Part shown: piece after piece, positions 54,730 to 64,000 of the stretch
Position numbering within the stretch: the first letter of the stretch is position 1
How the letters are laid out: the number at the start of each line of letters is the position of its first letter
NCBI GenBank assembly: GCA_018257865.1
Contig: JAEUBA010000017.1
Location: 344,680-408,679 of the forward strand
Source of the DNA: Stereocaulon alpinum
Taxonomy: Eukaryota; Ascomycota; Lecanoromycetes; Lecanorales; Stereocaulaceae
Length of the DNA: 64,000 nt
Direction of reading: 5' to 3'
Notes under the pieces: model-generated
Seen by the model: only the letters and a program-made list of their open reading frames with translations
Database searches by the model: none
What the model was told of the DNA's origin: nothing
Program-made: the position numbers and the translations under genes

Positions 54730-55714
54730 TTAGTATACTTAGTAGGTAGAAGGTTAAGAACTATATTAGCGGTATTTAGACTACTAGAGATAAGTTAGAT
54801 TAATATTTAAGCGAACCTCTACTAATGTATACTAAAAAGTTATTAGCGATCTAATAGTAGTTACTCTTAGAATAGCGCTAGTATCTTCTACTACTATCTA
54901 AGATAGTAATTAATATCTACTTAATCTCTTCTATATTCTCTAAGCCTAAGAGAGTCTTCTCTTCTACTAAGTATATACTTAGCGATTAGCGCTATAGGCT
55001 AAAGATTAAGACTATTAAGCTATTAGAGTACCTAAAGTCTTAGTTCCGTATCGGAATCTTTACTAAGGAAGACCTATATTATATTATTAATAAGGAAAGA
55101 GATAAGGACTATATAATTATTAGTAAGGAAGAGCTCTAAGTAAAGTAGTAAGTATATATAAAACTAACGCTTTACTATTACTAGTTAGTATTATAAAGAA
55201 GTTTTAGCTAGGGAAAGTATTATAATTAAATATTTAGAAGCTTTTAGATATCTAGCGATATTCTACTTATATCTTATAAAGTTATTATTCTATACTTTTA
55301 CTTAGTATAATATTTTACTATTTTATATTAATCTATCTATAAGCCTAATATACACCGCTAGTATTTAGATAGTTATTAACTTCTCGTAGTATTTCTATAT
55401 ACTAATTTTATAGTATCGTTATCGCTACCCCTATTAGCGGAGTTAAGAAATATACTACGTTTTTATATAGAGAATACTTAAGGAAGTTAGTATCTAATTA
55501 GAGTCGTACCTTACTAAAATTTAGTAAGGTATAGCTCCTTTCTAATACCCCCCGTACTTAAACTATTTAAACTATTAGTTAACTATTATTTTTATAGGTT
55601 TAAACGGTTTAACTTTTAAACTATACTATTTAACCGCTAATTCTAGTAGTTAGTCTAGTTTGCCTTTAAAACTGAACGGTTTGAACCATTAAGAACGTTG
55701 CTAGTACTAGAAAG

Positions 55715-56264
55715 CTAAGACGCTAGGTTCTCGTCCGCCTTATGAACGGTCCAACGCTCCTCCAACTTCTTCAATTGTCCCAAGAATTCCTTCCAGGACT
55801 CATCGGCCTCCTAGGTATCAAAGTTTAGCACTACGCTCTCGGTCGTTCCGTCCTCCACAGCACCCAGCACTGCTTCGTCGGTCGTCCTTACGCCTTCATC
55901 ACCCTCAAGAGGACCACCCATTTGGATAGTGCACACGGGGAAAGCACCCCCGAAGGTGTCCTTGATTGCTGCGACTGCTTCGCGGAGGGATGACAGCGTA
56001 TCGTAGACCTGTGGTATGGTAATTTAGAACCATGCCAAGTGTTAGACTGGTGAAGGGAGTGTGTGGCCTTACAAACATCCTCATTGGGCAACTACGGTCG
56101 CCTTGGCCATTCTTTAGAACCGACAGGCGGAGGCAATAAAGAGGATCAGTTATGTTGGCGAACTGAGGCTTTTGGTGACGCTAGGAGGTTTCTTTCCTAT
56201 GCTCTGCTTCCTGCCGGAGAGTCTGCTCGTAAGGCTTCTAGGTTGGGGCTTGTAATTCTGCCAT
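55715..56264 (-). pseudogene. Lightly RIP-mutated host-like gene, three in-frame TAG
   Basis: Two exons on the minus strand (56073-56264 and 55715-56008) joined by a 64-nt GTAAGG...CACAG intron in phase 0. The frame starts MAELQAP and runs 162 codons to a final TAG, broken by three internal TAG codons, each one C-to-T step from CAG (Gln). Codon use is otherwise normal (SLREAVAAIKDTFGGAFPV, EDGTTESVVLNFDT). I do not recognise the family. Its position at the edge of the RIP block suggests mutation leaking from the repeat into a neighbouring gene. Confidence 0.6.
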
Positions 56265-56764
56265 AGAGCATTAAAGGGTCGATTGTTGATGGGATATCTT
56301 AATAATTAAGGTTAAATGTTAAGCGGGTCTCAAGTGGGTCCCAGGAGAGAATACTTGACGTCGAATATCACAATTAGAATGTTTGGGTCTACGGGGCAAT
56401 ATATGCCAACCCTCTGGCGGCAGATCATCCAATTTTCTCCTCCTAAAAGTTAGAATGGATAGTGGTCTGACTATCACCTTTCCAAGTCCACCAATGCAGG
56501 AACTCGTGCCAGATTGTAAGGATCAAGGGATCCGTGACTTGTGCGGCTGCCAAGCAATGTTAAGTGGCGTGTTCAATTCATTCTGAACTCAAGATGCAAC
56601 TTTTCACATGTCGCCGAGCCTTTTCCGGCTCACTTTTTCCTTGTGTCTCAAATAATCTTTTTGTAAACCCTAACAATTTTCTCCCCCAAACTTCTCCCCA
56701 CTGATACTTATTGTATTCGGTTTTCTTCCCACCTTTCGGTATCTGAACCCTTCTCTTCTTCAAA
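56265..56764. other. Intergenic region
   Basis: 500 bp between the pseudogene start and the DUF3669 gene, divergent. Not RIP-affected. It contains a run of TGGGTC copies near 56320-56395. Confidence 0.45.
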
Positions 56765-58033
56765 ATGGCGGCTGCTGCTCGTGATTTCTCCGGCGAAAGC
56801 CACTCAACAACCTTATCAGAAGGGATTACACATGCTTTAGAATTTACAAACTTGTCTGATCGTGCGGTAATTCCCCTCCCAGAAATGCCCGAAGAGACTC
56901 CCAGCGAGCACCTGCAGCGCGCATTTTCAACTAGATCGGTAATTTCTACTACGTCAAGTTTTGCTACACGTATGCAACGTGCAGCACAACGATCTACACC
57001 AGAGGCAGAACGCTTGAGGATAATTGGCCTGGGATCATGCGGGACCGTGTTCGAAATACCCGGAACCGAACTAGTCTATAAGAAAGGCACCAGCAAGGAG
57101 GGTATTTGGGGAGATTTCTGCCGAACTAACAAAGTTCACAACGCAGTCAAAGATGTTGTGACCGTTATGCAAACTGCCTTCCCTAACGCTACACTCCCAA
57201 AGACTCCGTTGTGCCATGAATATTACCCTGACGATGATGACGAGTTCTGGTCCTCACATCTGCAACTATTCCCCGGAACCCACCGCACCAAGCAGCCACT
57301 TTTCATGATGGATAGAATTCTCCCCTTACCTCGCAAGATCAGAGAAGATCTAATAAAGCTGTACTTCGATGATGATGAAGAAGTCCAAAAAGAAGCGCTA
57401 GACGACGAGGAAAACAAGGACTGTCTTGTGAGAGTATACCTAGGTGAACGAACAACTACGAGTCATCACCCCCAGCAATATGAAACCCTGCGGAATTTTC
57501 CGTTAAGACTGGACATGATGGAAGATCTCGATCTCGAAATCTCAGAACTAGCAATGGAGATGGCTATCGGGTTGGCCACCTTACACTGGGAAGCGTGCGT
57601 GGATGGCATGGACACCGAGTTCGTTATTGGGGGCTCAGCAACCTGGGATTTGGAAAGGCCGAGAGGATACGACGACGAAAAATCACCCCCACACAGGGTG
57701 AAAACCATCAATTTCAAACGTAGGGCACTGCATCTCTGGATGCTTGATTTCGACAAGGCGACCGGGATTGAGCTTACCGAGCACGATGTTGATAAGAAGC
57801 TCGTTCCAGCTTTCCTAGGCAATGATCCGTACTATCCCAGGCCACAAGTCGACGAAGAGCTGTGGGATGAGTTTTGTGAGGCATACTTGGAGGCCAGCGA
57901 GGTCATTCTACGAAGGAAAAACGTCAAGGAAGGGGTCAAGCGTTTGCCGCAGCGGTTTCTAGATGAGGTGGTGAGAGTGTCGAAGGAGCATGAGGATTGG
58001 AATGAGGAGGACAACATAGTGTTTGCTAATTGA
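56765..58033 (+). CDS. DUF3669-type protein (kinase-like fold suspected)
   Basis: A 422-residue intronless frame, intact and without RIP signs. It matches my memory of fungal DUF3669 proteins: RIIGLGSCGTVFEIPGTELVYKK (glycine-rich loop and Lys like a kinase N-lobe), FMMDRILPLPRKIREDLIKLYF, CLVRVYLGERTT, LRNFPLRLDMMEDL, MAIGLATLHWEACVDGMDTEFVIGG, HLWMLDFDKATGIEL (DFD in the place of a kinase DFG) and GNDPYYPRPQVDEELWDEF. The N-terminal about 75 residues are Ser/Thr-rich and the C-terminus is acidic. Function is unknown; the domain is common in fungi and often linked to rapidly changing gene families. It is surrounded by RIP-damaged transposons. Confidence 0.82.
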   Translation: MAAAARDFSGESHSTTLSEGITHALEFTNLSDRAVIPLPEMPEETPSEHLQRAFSTRSVISTTSSFATRMQRAAQRSTPEAERLRIIGLGSCGTVFEIPGTELVYKKGTSKEGIWGDFCRTNKVHNAVKDVVTVMQTAFPNATLPKTPLCHEYYPDDDDEFWSSHLQLFPGTHRTKQPLFMMDRILPLPRKIREDLIKLYFDDDEEVQKEALDDEENKDCLVRVYLGERTTTSHHPQQYETLRNFPLRLDMMEDLDLEISELAMEMAIGLATLHWEACVDGMDTEFVIGGSATWDLERPRGYDDEKSPPHRVKTINFKRRALHLWMLDFDKATGIELTEHDVDKKLVPAFLGNDPYYPRPQVDEELWDEFCEAYLEASEVILRRKNVKEGVKRLPQRFLDEVVRVSKEHEDWNEEDNIVFAN

Positions 58034-58730
58034 GCATACCTAATGTATGCATATATAATAGACACGATTCAATTGAATAATCAAAGAACCTACCCAACAT
58101 TGATACTTAAACAGCAAATAATACCTCGATTCGGCATCCAAAGTCATTTTCCACAGAATTACTGCCCTGTAGATTCTCCAGGTTCATATCACTTACGCTG
58201 ATTCCCCTCTTATTCTCTCACCCGTCTACACAATTGAGATGTCAGCGCCTAAAGTAAACTACCCTCATACCATCAAGAAAGCCCCGGCACCAGCAGAAAT
58301 AAAGTGATAGGAATGATTATGATAGTCGTAGAGCTATGACTCCTATGAGCAGCAAGTATGGTGGAATCTCCAGTAATACTTCGTTCTCGCGTACCCGAGA
58401 ACGACTTTCGACAGTTCGATCATGACCTCCACGAACTGAGAATTGAATGCCACCTTGATGAGGTCTCAATCCAGTGTGTCGAACAGAATTTCAGCCCCTT
58501 GTCGTGACTGCGAGAGACTCGTAAAGGGCTAGATCGACGTGTTAGTTCGGAATGAAGTTAATATATACAGTCTTCATTGATTTAGGGATATAGGTATATA
58601 CAGCTCAAACTCCCCTGCGAGGGGCCATCTCCTGTTCCTTCTATTCGTGTAATGCATCGCTCAAACGCCGCTCCCATGCCGAGTATACACCATACATTTC
58701 CACTGTCTTCGTTATTTCCTTTACCCTTTC
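58034..58730. other. Intergenic region
   Basis: Lies between the DUF3669 gene and the end of the minus-strand transposon frame; nothing else recognised. Confidence 0.4.
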
Positions 58731-61650
58731 CCGGCCCCATACTGCGGTACTACCATTTCCTCATCTTCCACCACCCGCCAACCGCCTCCTAGGTCTAACC
58801 ATCTGAGCTTCTCCTCCAACTTGTCTAGGGACAGGCCCCCTCGCTTAATCTCACAGGCCCCCTCTAACCCATTTAGGCAATAGTGTTGCAGTAGCTTGGT
58901 GTAGCTGCGGGCGGCGTGCGCTACCCAGCAATAGGCGGCTTGGCTGCGTACACGTCACCGCCGCCCAGCTATATCTACACTTACTGTTGGAGGCCTAGGG
59001 CGGGGCGGGACGTTAGAAGGTAAGAGGCAGTAACTTAGCAGCTTAGGGAGGCAGGATCTATAGGTCTATATCCTTAAGTCGTCCCCCCTAATTAGAGATA
59101 ACGTACGCAGGAGGTCTACTAATTAAGAGATATCCTCCTTCCTAAGCGCTATCCTCTTCTCCTCCTTTTTCTCCTTCCGCCTTACCGCCGCCTTAGCTCG
59201 CTATAGCTTCCTTTCTACCTTCTCTACCGCCTTCCTATTATCCTACGCTTTCTAAGACTCTAACTTCTTTAACTTCTTCTACGCCTTACCTCTTACCCCG
59301 TATATCCTAGTTACTGCTGAGATAGCAGCTGGGAGAACGTTACCTACTATAACCGTCTTACTATAATACCGTCTAATAGGGGCGGGGCTATTAGCAGCGG
59401 GGCTATTAGTAGAGGATCTAAATTATTAAAATTATTAATATTATTAAAATCTAAATTAAAAGAAGATAAGATATCGCGACCTAAGACTTATATATTATTA
59501 TTAGGGAGTTAAGGTCTACTAATAGGCTATATACTTAGGTATTAGAGCTTGTCGTCGCTATCGGTATCGTTAGTATTATTAGTATTATTATTTTATATAA
59601 TTTCTCTACTACTAATATTAGCTAATCCTAATTAAGAATTAGTAACCTATACCTCTATATCTTAAATCTTCTTATATTTAGCCTATCTTATAGCGTTAAT
59701 TAACGCTATATAATAATATTAATATCTCTCCTTTTTATCCTCCTTAGTAGCTTCGCGTCTAGTGTATATACGTCGCCGTATACTACCCTTTTTATACTTT
59801 AGATTCTCCGCCTTCTTCCTAGAGGTAAAAGTAGTTAGTAGTATTACTTATAGTAGATTCTTCTTTTCCTACGCCTCCTAAAATTACTTTATATATTTAT
59901 CTAAGTCTTTTAAAAAGGTCTCCTTTAAATATCCGTTAGGGAGCCTCTCCTAAAAGTTAGACGTCTCTAGGAAGGCCTTCTTAACTAAAGTTTTACCCTA
60001 TCTCTTATACTTATACGTTAGTATTAGCGTTAGGGGGCGAGGCGGCGGTCCTATACCTAGATTAGTGCTATAACCTAATATAGTATAATAGTCTACGACT
60101 ATAATAGATATGTTAAATATTATCTCCTACCTAACTACTACTTACGGAGGTTACTTAAGCTAGCGGGGGTGTATAAGAGATAGCGGTATTAGGATATCCT
60201 CCGGTATATAGAAAAATAACTAATATTTATAAGGTAAGCTATACTACTTAGGTAGATTATATACTAATTCGTATAATTCTACCTTAGGGGCTTCTTCTTC
60301 CCCTATATCTACTATATCGAACTACCTCTTCGCCGTATTCTACTCGGGGACTACTATCTTAATAGCTTCGTGCGTTATATACGGGGATATCTTTAAGAAC
60401 GCCTCCCTACTAAGGTTAATCACCCTTAGAAGGCCCTTATTCTAGCGATATAACTCCTTTTAGTATATTAATTCTATATCAGCTACTACTTAGACGATCC
60501 GCTCGATAGTAGTAGTAATAGATATATAACGATTTATTACCCTTTTAACCTAAGGATATATACTCTTACCTCTCTATAAGGACGTACTACCTAGATTCGG
60601 TAATACGCGTATATAAGCCTTAATAAATTAGTATTCTTAAGGCTAATAAAAACTCTAGAGATATTTATAATCTTTAGTATAGAGTAGGTCTAGGAGGGCG
60701 CTTCTATTAATATTAATATCCTTAATAGTAGGTAATTAGATCTATATCTAAATTTTATTTACGAGCTTACTGCGGGTATCTAATAGGTTACCTTCTTAAG
60801 TTAACCTCTTCTTAATAGCCTTAACAGCGTGCTAATTATAGAGTTATAAGAAGTACTTACTACCTAGATCGTCTAATCGCGCTAAGAGCTTATAATTATC
60901 TACTATTATAGCTATTAGCCTAGCAGCGAAGTCGCCTAGGAGTACTACTAGGCCCTAGTAATTACTATAGAAAAAGAGGTCTTTTATATACTTATTTAGG
61001 AAGAGGAAAGCGTCAGCTAACTCTAAGGTAATATACGCGTAGGCGATCGGAAAGCTACTTAGTATATTAGTAATATATACTAATACTAAGAGAGGTAGGG
61101 CTTACTCGCTAGTATTAAACGTTACGTTAGTAATTATAATAAATCCTAAGGCGAATTACCTAGCTAGCTTAATTTAGAAGTCCCTATAAAAGAAGAAGTA
61201 TTAGATCTCTTATACCTACCTTATATTACCCTTAATAACGTATTTCTCCCTAACGCGGACGTAGTAGCCTTACGCCTCTAGTATTACTAATATATAACGG
61301 ACCTCCTCTTCTTTAGTACGTTTAGGGCCCTTCGCTAATAGGTTATAATACTAAGACCTCTCTAGATATAAGCCTCTTATACCTAATATCCTCTTAGTAG
61401 CGGAGAATAGCTAATTCGCTTATTTTATTATCTTAGCCTCTAGCTTAGCGGTAATAAGGTCTAGATCCTAACTTTTATACTTATCTAATTTAAAAGGATC
61501 GTCTATATACTTATAATTATAAGATATATTAGTAAGCTTAAGCTTTTAGTAAGCCTCTCTAGCGAAGAACCTTAGCTTTATTATAAAGGGGTAAGCTAAC
61601 TACTAGATATAGGTTATAAGACGTTAGTATATCCCCTTATTAAGCTTTTT
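58731..61650 (-). pseudogene. RIP-degraded MULE-type transposase
   Basis: On the minus strand the frame stays open at the 3' end (58731 to about 58960; ends ...VVPQYGAGKG; includes CWVAHAARSYTKLLQHYCLN). It then enters a Lys/Arg/Glu-rich stretch with stops (about 59050-59360). Around 60900-61150 the same strand reads TNVTFNTSE, ALPLLVLVYITNILSSFPIAYAY, LADAFLFLNKYIKDLFFY and VVLLGDFAARL, which is the MULE transposase core of fungal elements with RIP stops. CpA and TpG are almost absent upstream of about 59030 (for example none at 59941-60000 or 60301-60360), but common at the 3' tip. Terminal repeats were not identified. Confidence 0.65.
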
Positions 61651-64000
61651 AGTATTCCTTATCTTCTTTTTATAGCGGTAGTAAGATAGGACTACTTACT
61701 AATATTTTATCTTTCTTACTATAATAGAAAATCGGTAATTGGGACCCTGAAGATCACCCGTGCTAAGCGATCTAATATATCTTAAGATAAGTCCCCTAAT
61801 TTCCTATCTCAGCCTAGTACGAATATTAATATTCTAAGCACTTTACGCACTTAACGTATAGCACGTATAATAAATAGTTAGGTAATTTAAAAGATACGCA
61901 AGCTCTTAAGGATTCTAATATACTAAAAATCTTTTAAATTAGCCTATATACGCAAATATTATACTTAAATATATAATATATATACGCTAAAATCCTATAT
62001 CTTAGCGCCTCTACTCCCGCGTCTGTTTTATTTACTAGTGCTTTCTTCTTTTTTTTTTCTCTCTACTACCTTATCTATATATAAATTATATATAATAGAT
62101 AGCTTATAGATAATATCGCTCCTCCTAAGGATATACGTCTTACTATATATACTTACCGTCTTCGTAACCTTAACTATCGCTATAATTATACTACTACCTC
62201 CTTTCGCTCCTCTACTAAACGACTAGCCCTTACGGAACTTAACCCGAATACCGCTAGCAATAAGAGGAAGAAGACTTATAAGAGTATAGGGGTTAGGCGT
62301 AGTAGACCTAAAAATACTACAGCAGCTACTCAGGCAATTAATACTATAAGGGAGGATATAGTTAATACTATAGGGGAGACCGTAGTACTTAGGTATTTAC
62401 TAAGTAGGCCGTTCTAAGAGCCTTACTATAATTCTTATATTAATAGTTATACTATAATATAGCGTGATTATAACCCTATTAACTTATATTTATAGGTAGT
62501 AATCTCGTAAAGAGTCCCTCTACTAGCTCCTACTCTAGAAGATATTACTAAGTTAGCGCCTACTAAGTTTATAGATATTAACTTAATTACTCCCCTACCT
62601 AAACTAGTATACTCTAAGCGCACTCTACGCTACTACGCCTACTAGGAACGAACTATAGAAGACTGTAGCCTAGACTACCCTAGTCGCCGGCGTAGCCTAT
62701 ATCAGCTGAGGAATAGGGCTACGTTCTAGTTATATAGGGACCTAGCTGCGGCTAAAGACGTAAAGCTCTTTATAATTAATTAAGGTTTCTATAATACGTC
62801 TAATACCTACCCCTACTATACTGCTTAGTCTTAGCCTATAGAACGTAGGCCCTATAATCGGTAGCTATACTGCGATAATAGAAAGAATGATTAGCTACCG
62901 CCTAATTAATTATATAAGCTAGAAGAGGTTAATCTATTACCTAATAGACTAGAAAAGGACCGTAAGCTTATAGCGTATAAAATAAATAACTTACTCTATA
63001 AAATTAAAGACGTCTTAATAGATAGGTACCCTATACGCCGTAGGACTACTTATAGTAAAGAGTTTATTTAAAATATTATTAGCTATAATAATAGCCTCTC
63101 CTTCACTAGTAAGGTAGCTAATAATATTAACTTTAATATAGGCCGTACTACGTTCCGAATCTAGGGGTTAGTCTACTATTATATAAGGCCTCTTATACTA
63201 GATAACGGCGAATAGGCGAAGTTTACTTAAATCTATACCCTAGATAGTATATAGGAGTAACTGGATACTCAGTAGTATTATTTAGGGGGTATAGATCTAG
63301 CTACCCTTACTTAGCTATAGCGTATCCTACGTACTATTAATCCGTATACTTAAGGTTTTAAGACTTACTTTAATCGTATAAAGGAGGATAAGGAAAGATA
63401 TCTAATTAAGATAATAAGTATATATATTCAGCAGCTTAATCTAAAACGTTAAAATAGGGGTACGTATAATCGCCCTACGTCTACTAAGGTCGCCCGTGTT
63501 ATAATTATACCTACTAATAGGAAAAAGGGTCGTATTAAACGTAATATCTATATAGAAACTAAAGAGGGGGGTCTTATAATAATCCCGGAGTAGTATCCTT
63601 CTTATATAGCTCTATAGTATATCTTACTATTCCTATTTAGCGAGTAGTCGTAATATAATCGTATCCTATTAGCTAGTTGATAGCTTCCTAGCGATTATCT
63701 ATTATATATATCGCAGCGTAATTATACCGCTGGTATACTATCTCGCTATAACTTCCAGTTTTCGGAGGATCCAGAGCAAGAAGATAGTAGTAATAACTTA
63801 GAGTAAGAAAATAACCTTAATACTAACAGCGATAATATACCTTAGGGGCGTAGAGAATCTATATAATTAATAAGGCGTTAGTTTTATATAAAGTAGATAT
63901 AGGTAAGTATCTTTTATTACCTTAAGTTAGATTATAATATTTCTAGGTCGGAATATCTTCCTTCTAAATCTAACTATACTATAGATCCGTTTACCTTACT
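59030..64000. repeat. RIP-mutated AT-rich block running off the right edge
   Basis: Continuous CpA/TpG-poor, TpA-rich sequence with CpG retained. It holds the MULE relic on the minus strand and an unidentified degenerate plus-strand element from about 62200. Confidence 0.88.
62200..64000 (+). pseudogene. Unidentified RIP-degraded element, incomplete
   Basis: Reading the plus strand from about 62215 gives a Lys/Arg/Thr-rich protein-like stretch (RLALTELNPNTASNKRKKTY) followed by TIREDIVNTIGETVVLRYLL and then RIP stops. Coding-like remains continue to the window edge, but no family signature was recognised. Confidence 0.35.

Larger units (their letters stand above)
51900..55070 (+). pseudogene. 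RIP-destroyed hAT-family transposase
   Basis: Reading the plus strand through stops gives hAT-like stretches. Around 53570-53890 there is EELLSKDYLSADK, a DFLEYFYKTTKVFEGY-like segment, a LDNIL..DYILEFF-like segment and SLVYIVAVILNPYIK. Around 54930-55040 there is the C-terminal dimerisation signature KPKRVFSSTKYILSD, RLKIKTIKLLEYLKS. Nearly every stop is TAG or TAA where Gln (CAG/CAA) or Trp is expected. The start of the element is uncertain. Two solo LTRs interrupt it at 53936 and 54368. Confidence 0.7.
51420..55700. repeat. RIP-mutated AT-rich block (hAT relic with nested solo LTRs)
   Basis: Begins about 40 bp after the stop of the secreted-protein gene. Outside the two LTR insertions the sequence is AT-rich, full of TA, and nearly free of CA and TG while CG is retained. 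All frames are broken by many TAG/TAA codons. This is what RIP (CpA to TpA) leaves behind. Confidence 0.9.

Overview
The window looks like a chromosome segment of a filamentous ascomycete (Pezizomycotina). The genes carry many short introns (mostly 47-90 nt, GT-AG with one GC-AG case). Several families are typical of moulds: a CFEM-PTH11 receptor, DUF3112, DUF7029/7223, DUF3669, CaMDR1-type MFS and a secreted GDSL protein. The right part holds AT-rich blocks that have lost CpA/TpG but kept CpG, the hallmark of repeat-induced point mutation (RIP). The genus cannot be named from the sequence; a melanised Dothideomycete-like fungus would fit, but that is a guess.

Positions 1-8.7 kb: a probable mycosporine (4-deoxygadusol) locus. 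A catechol-type O-methyltransferase (2820-3894, -) is divergent from a sugar-phosphate cyclase of the DDGS/EEVS type (5081-6744, +), which is followed by a membrane-anchored ATP-grasp ligase (7206-8735, +). Together these are the cyclase, methyltransferase and ligase of fungal mycosporine synthesis. A Gfo/Idh/MocA oxidoreductase (1165-2352, -) lies next to them and may be a tailoring enzyme.

Positions 9-28.2 kb: mostly housekeeping and transport genes: Sec72-like TPR protein, CaMDR1/FLU1-like MFS exporter, MARVEL-type membrane protein with proline-rich repeats, peroxisomal 4CL-like acyl-CoA ligase ending in AKL, DUF3112 seven-TM protein, copper amine oxidase, the Caf1/Pop2 deadenylase divergent from a small complex I subunit (NDUFB3 type), and a WDR70-like WD40 protein.

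Positions 28.6-48.3 kb: secreted, membrane and tailoring genes: GPI-anchored DUF7029/7223 protein, GH20 beta-N-acetylhexosaminidase, pirin, NIPA-like Mg2+ transporter, CFEM-PTH11 receptor, cytochrome P450 with a problematic 5' end, F-box-like protein, and a 935-residue GDSL/SGNH protein. A 107-bp hairpin MITE sits at 38498-38604.

Positions 48.7-64 kb: a transposon compartment. It holds an 836-bp element with very long terminal inverted repeats and a 5-bp target duplication; a secreted 277-residue protein with deaminase-like Cys/Glu motifs; a RIP-destroyed hAT transposon containing two independent solo LTRs, each with its own perfect 5-bp duplication; a lightly RIP-mutated host-like pseudogene; an intact DUF3669 gene; a RIP-degraded MULE-type transposase on the minus strand; and a further unidentified degenerate element running off the right edge.
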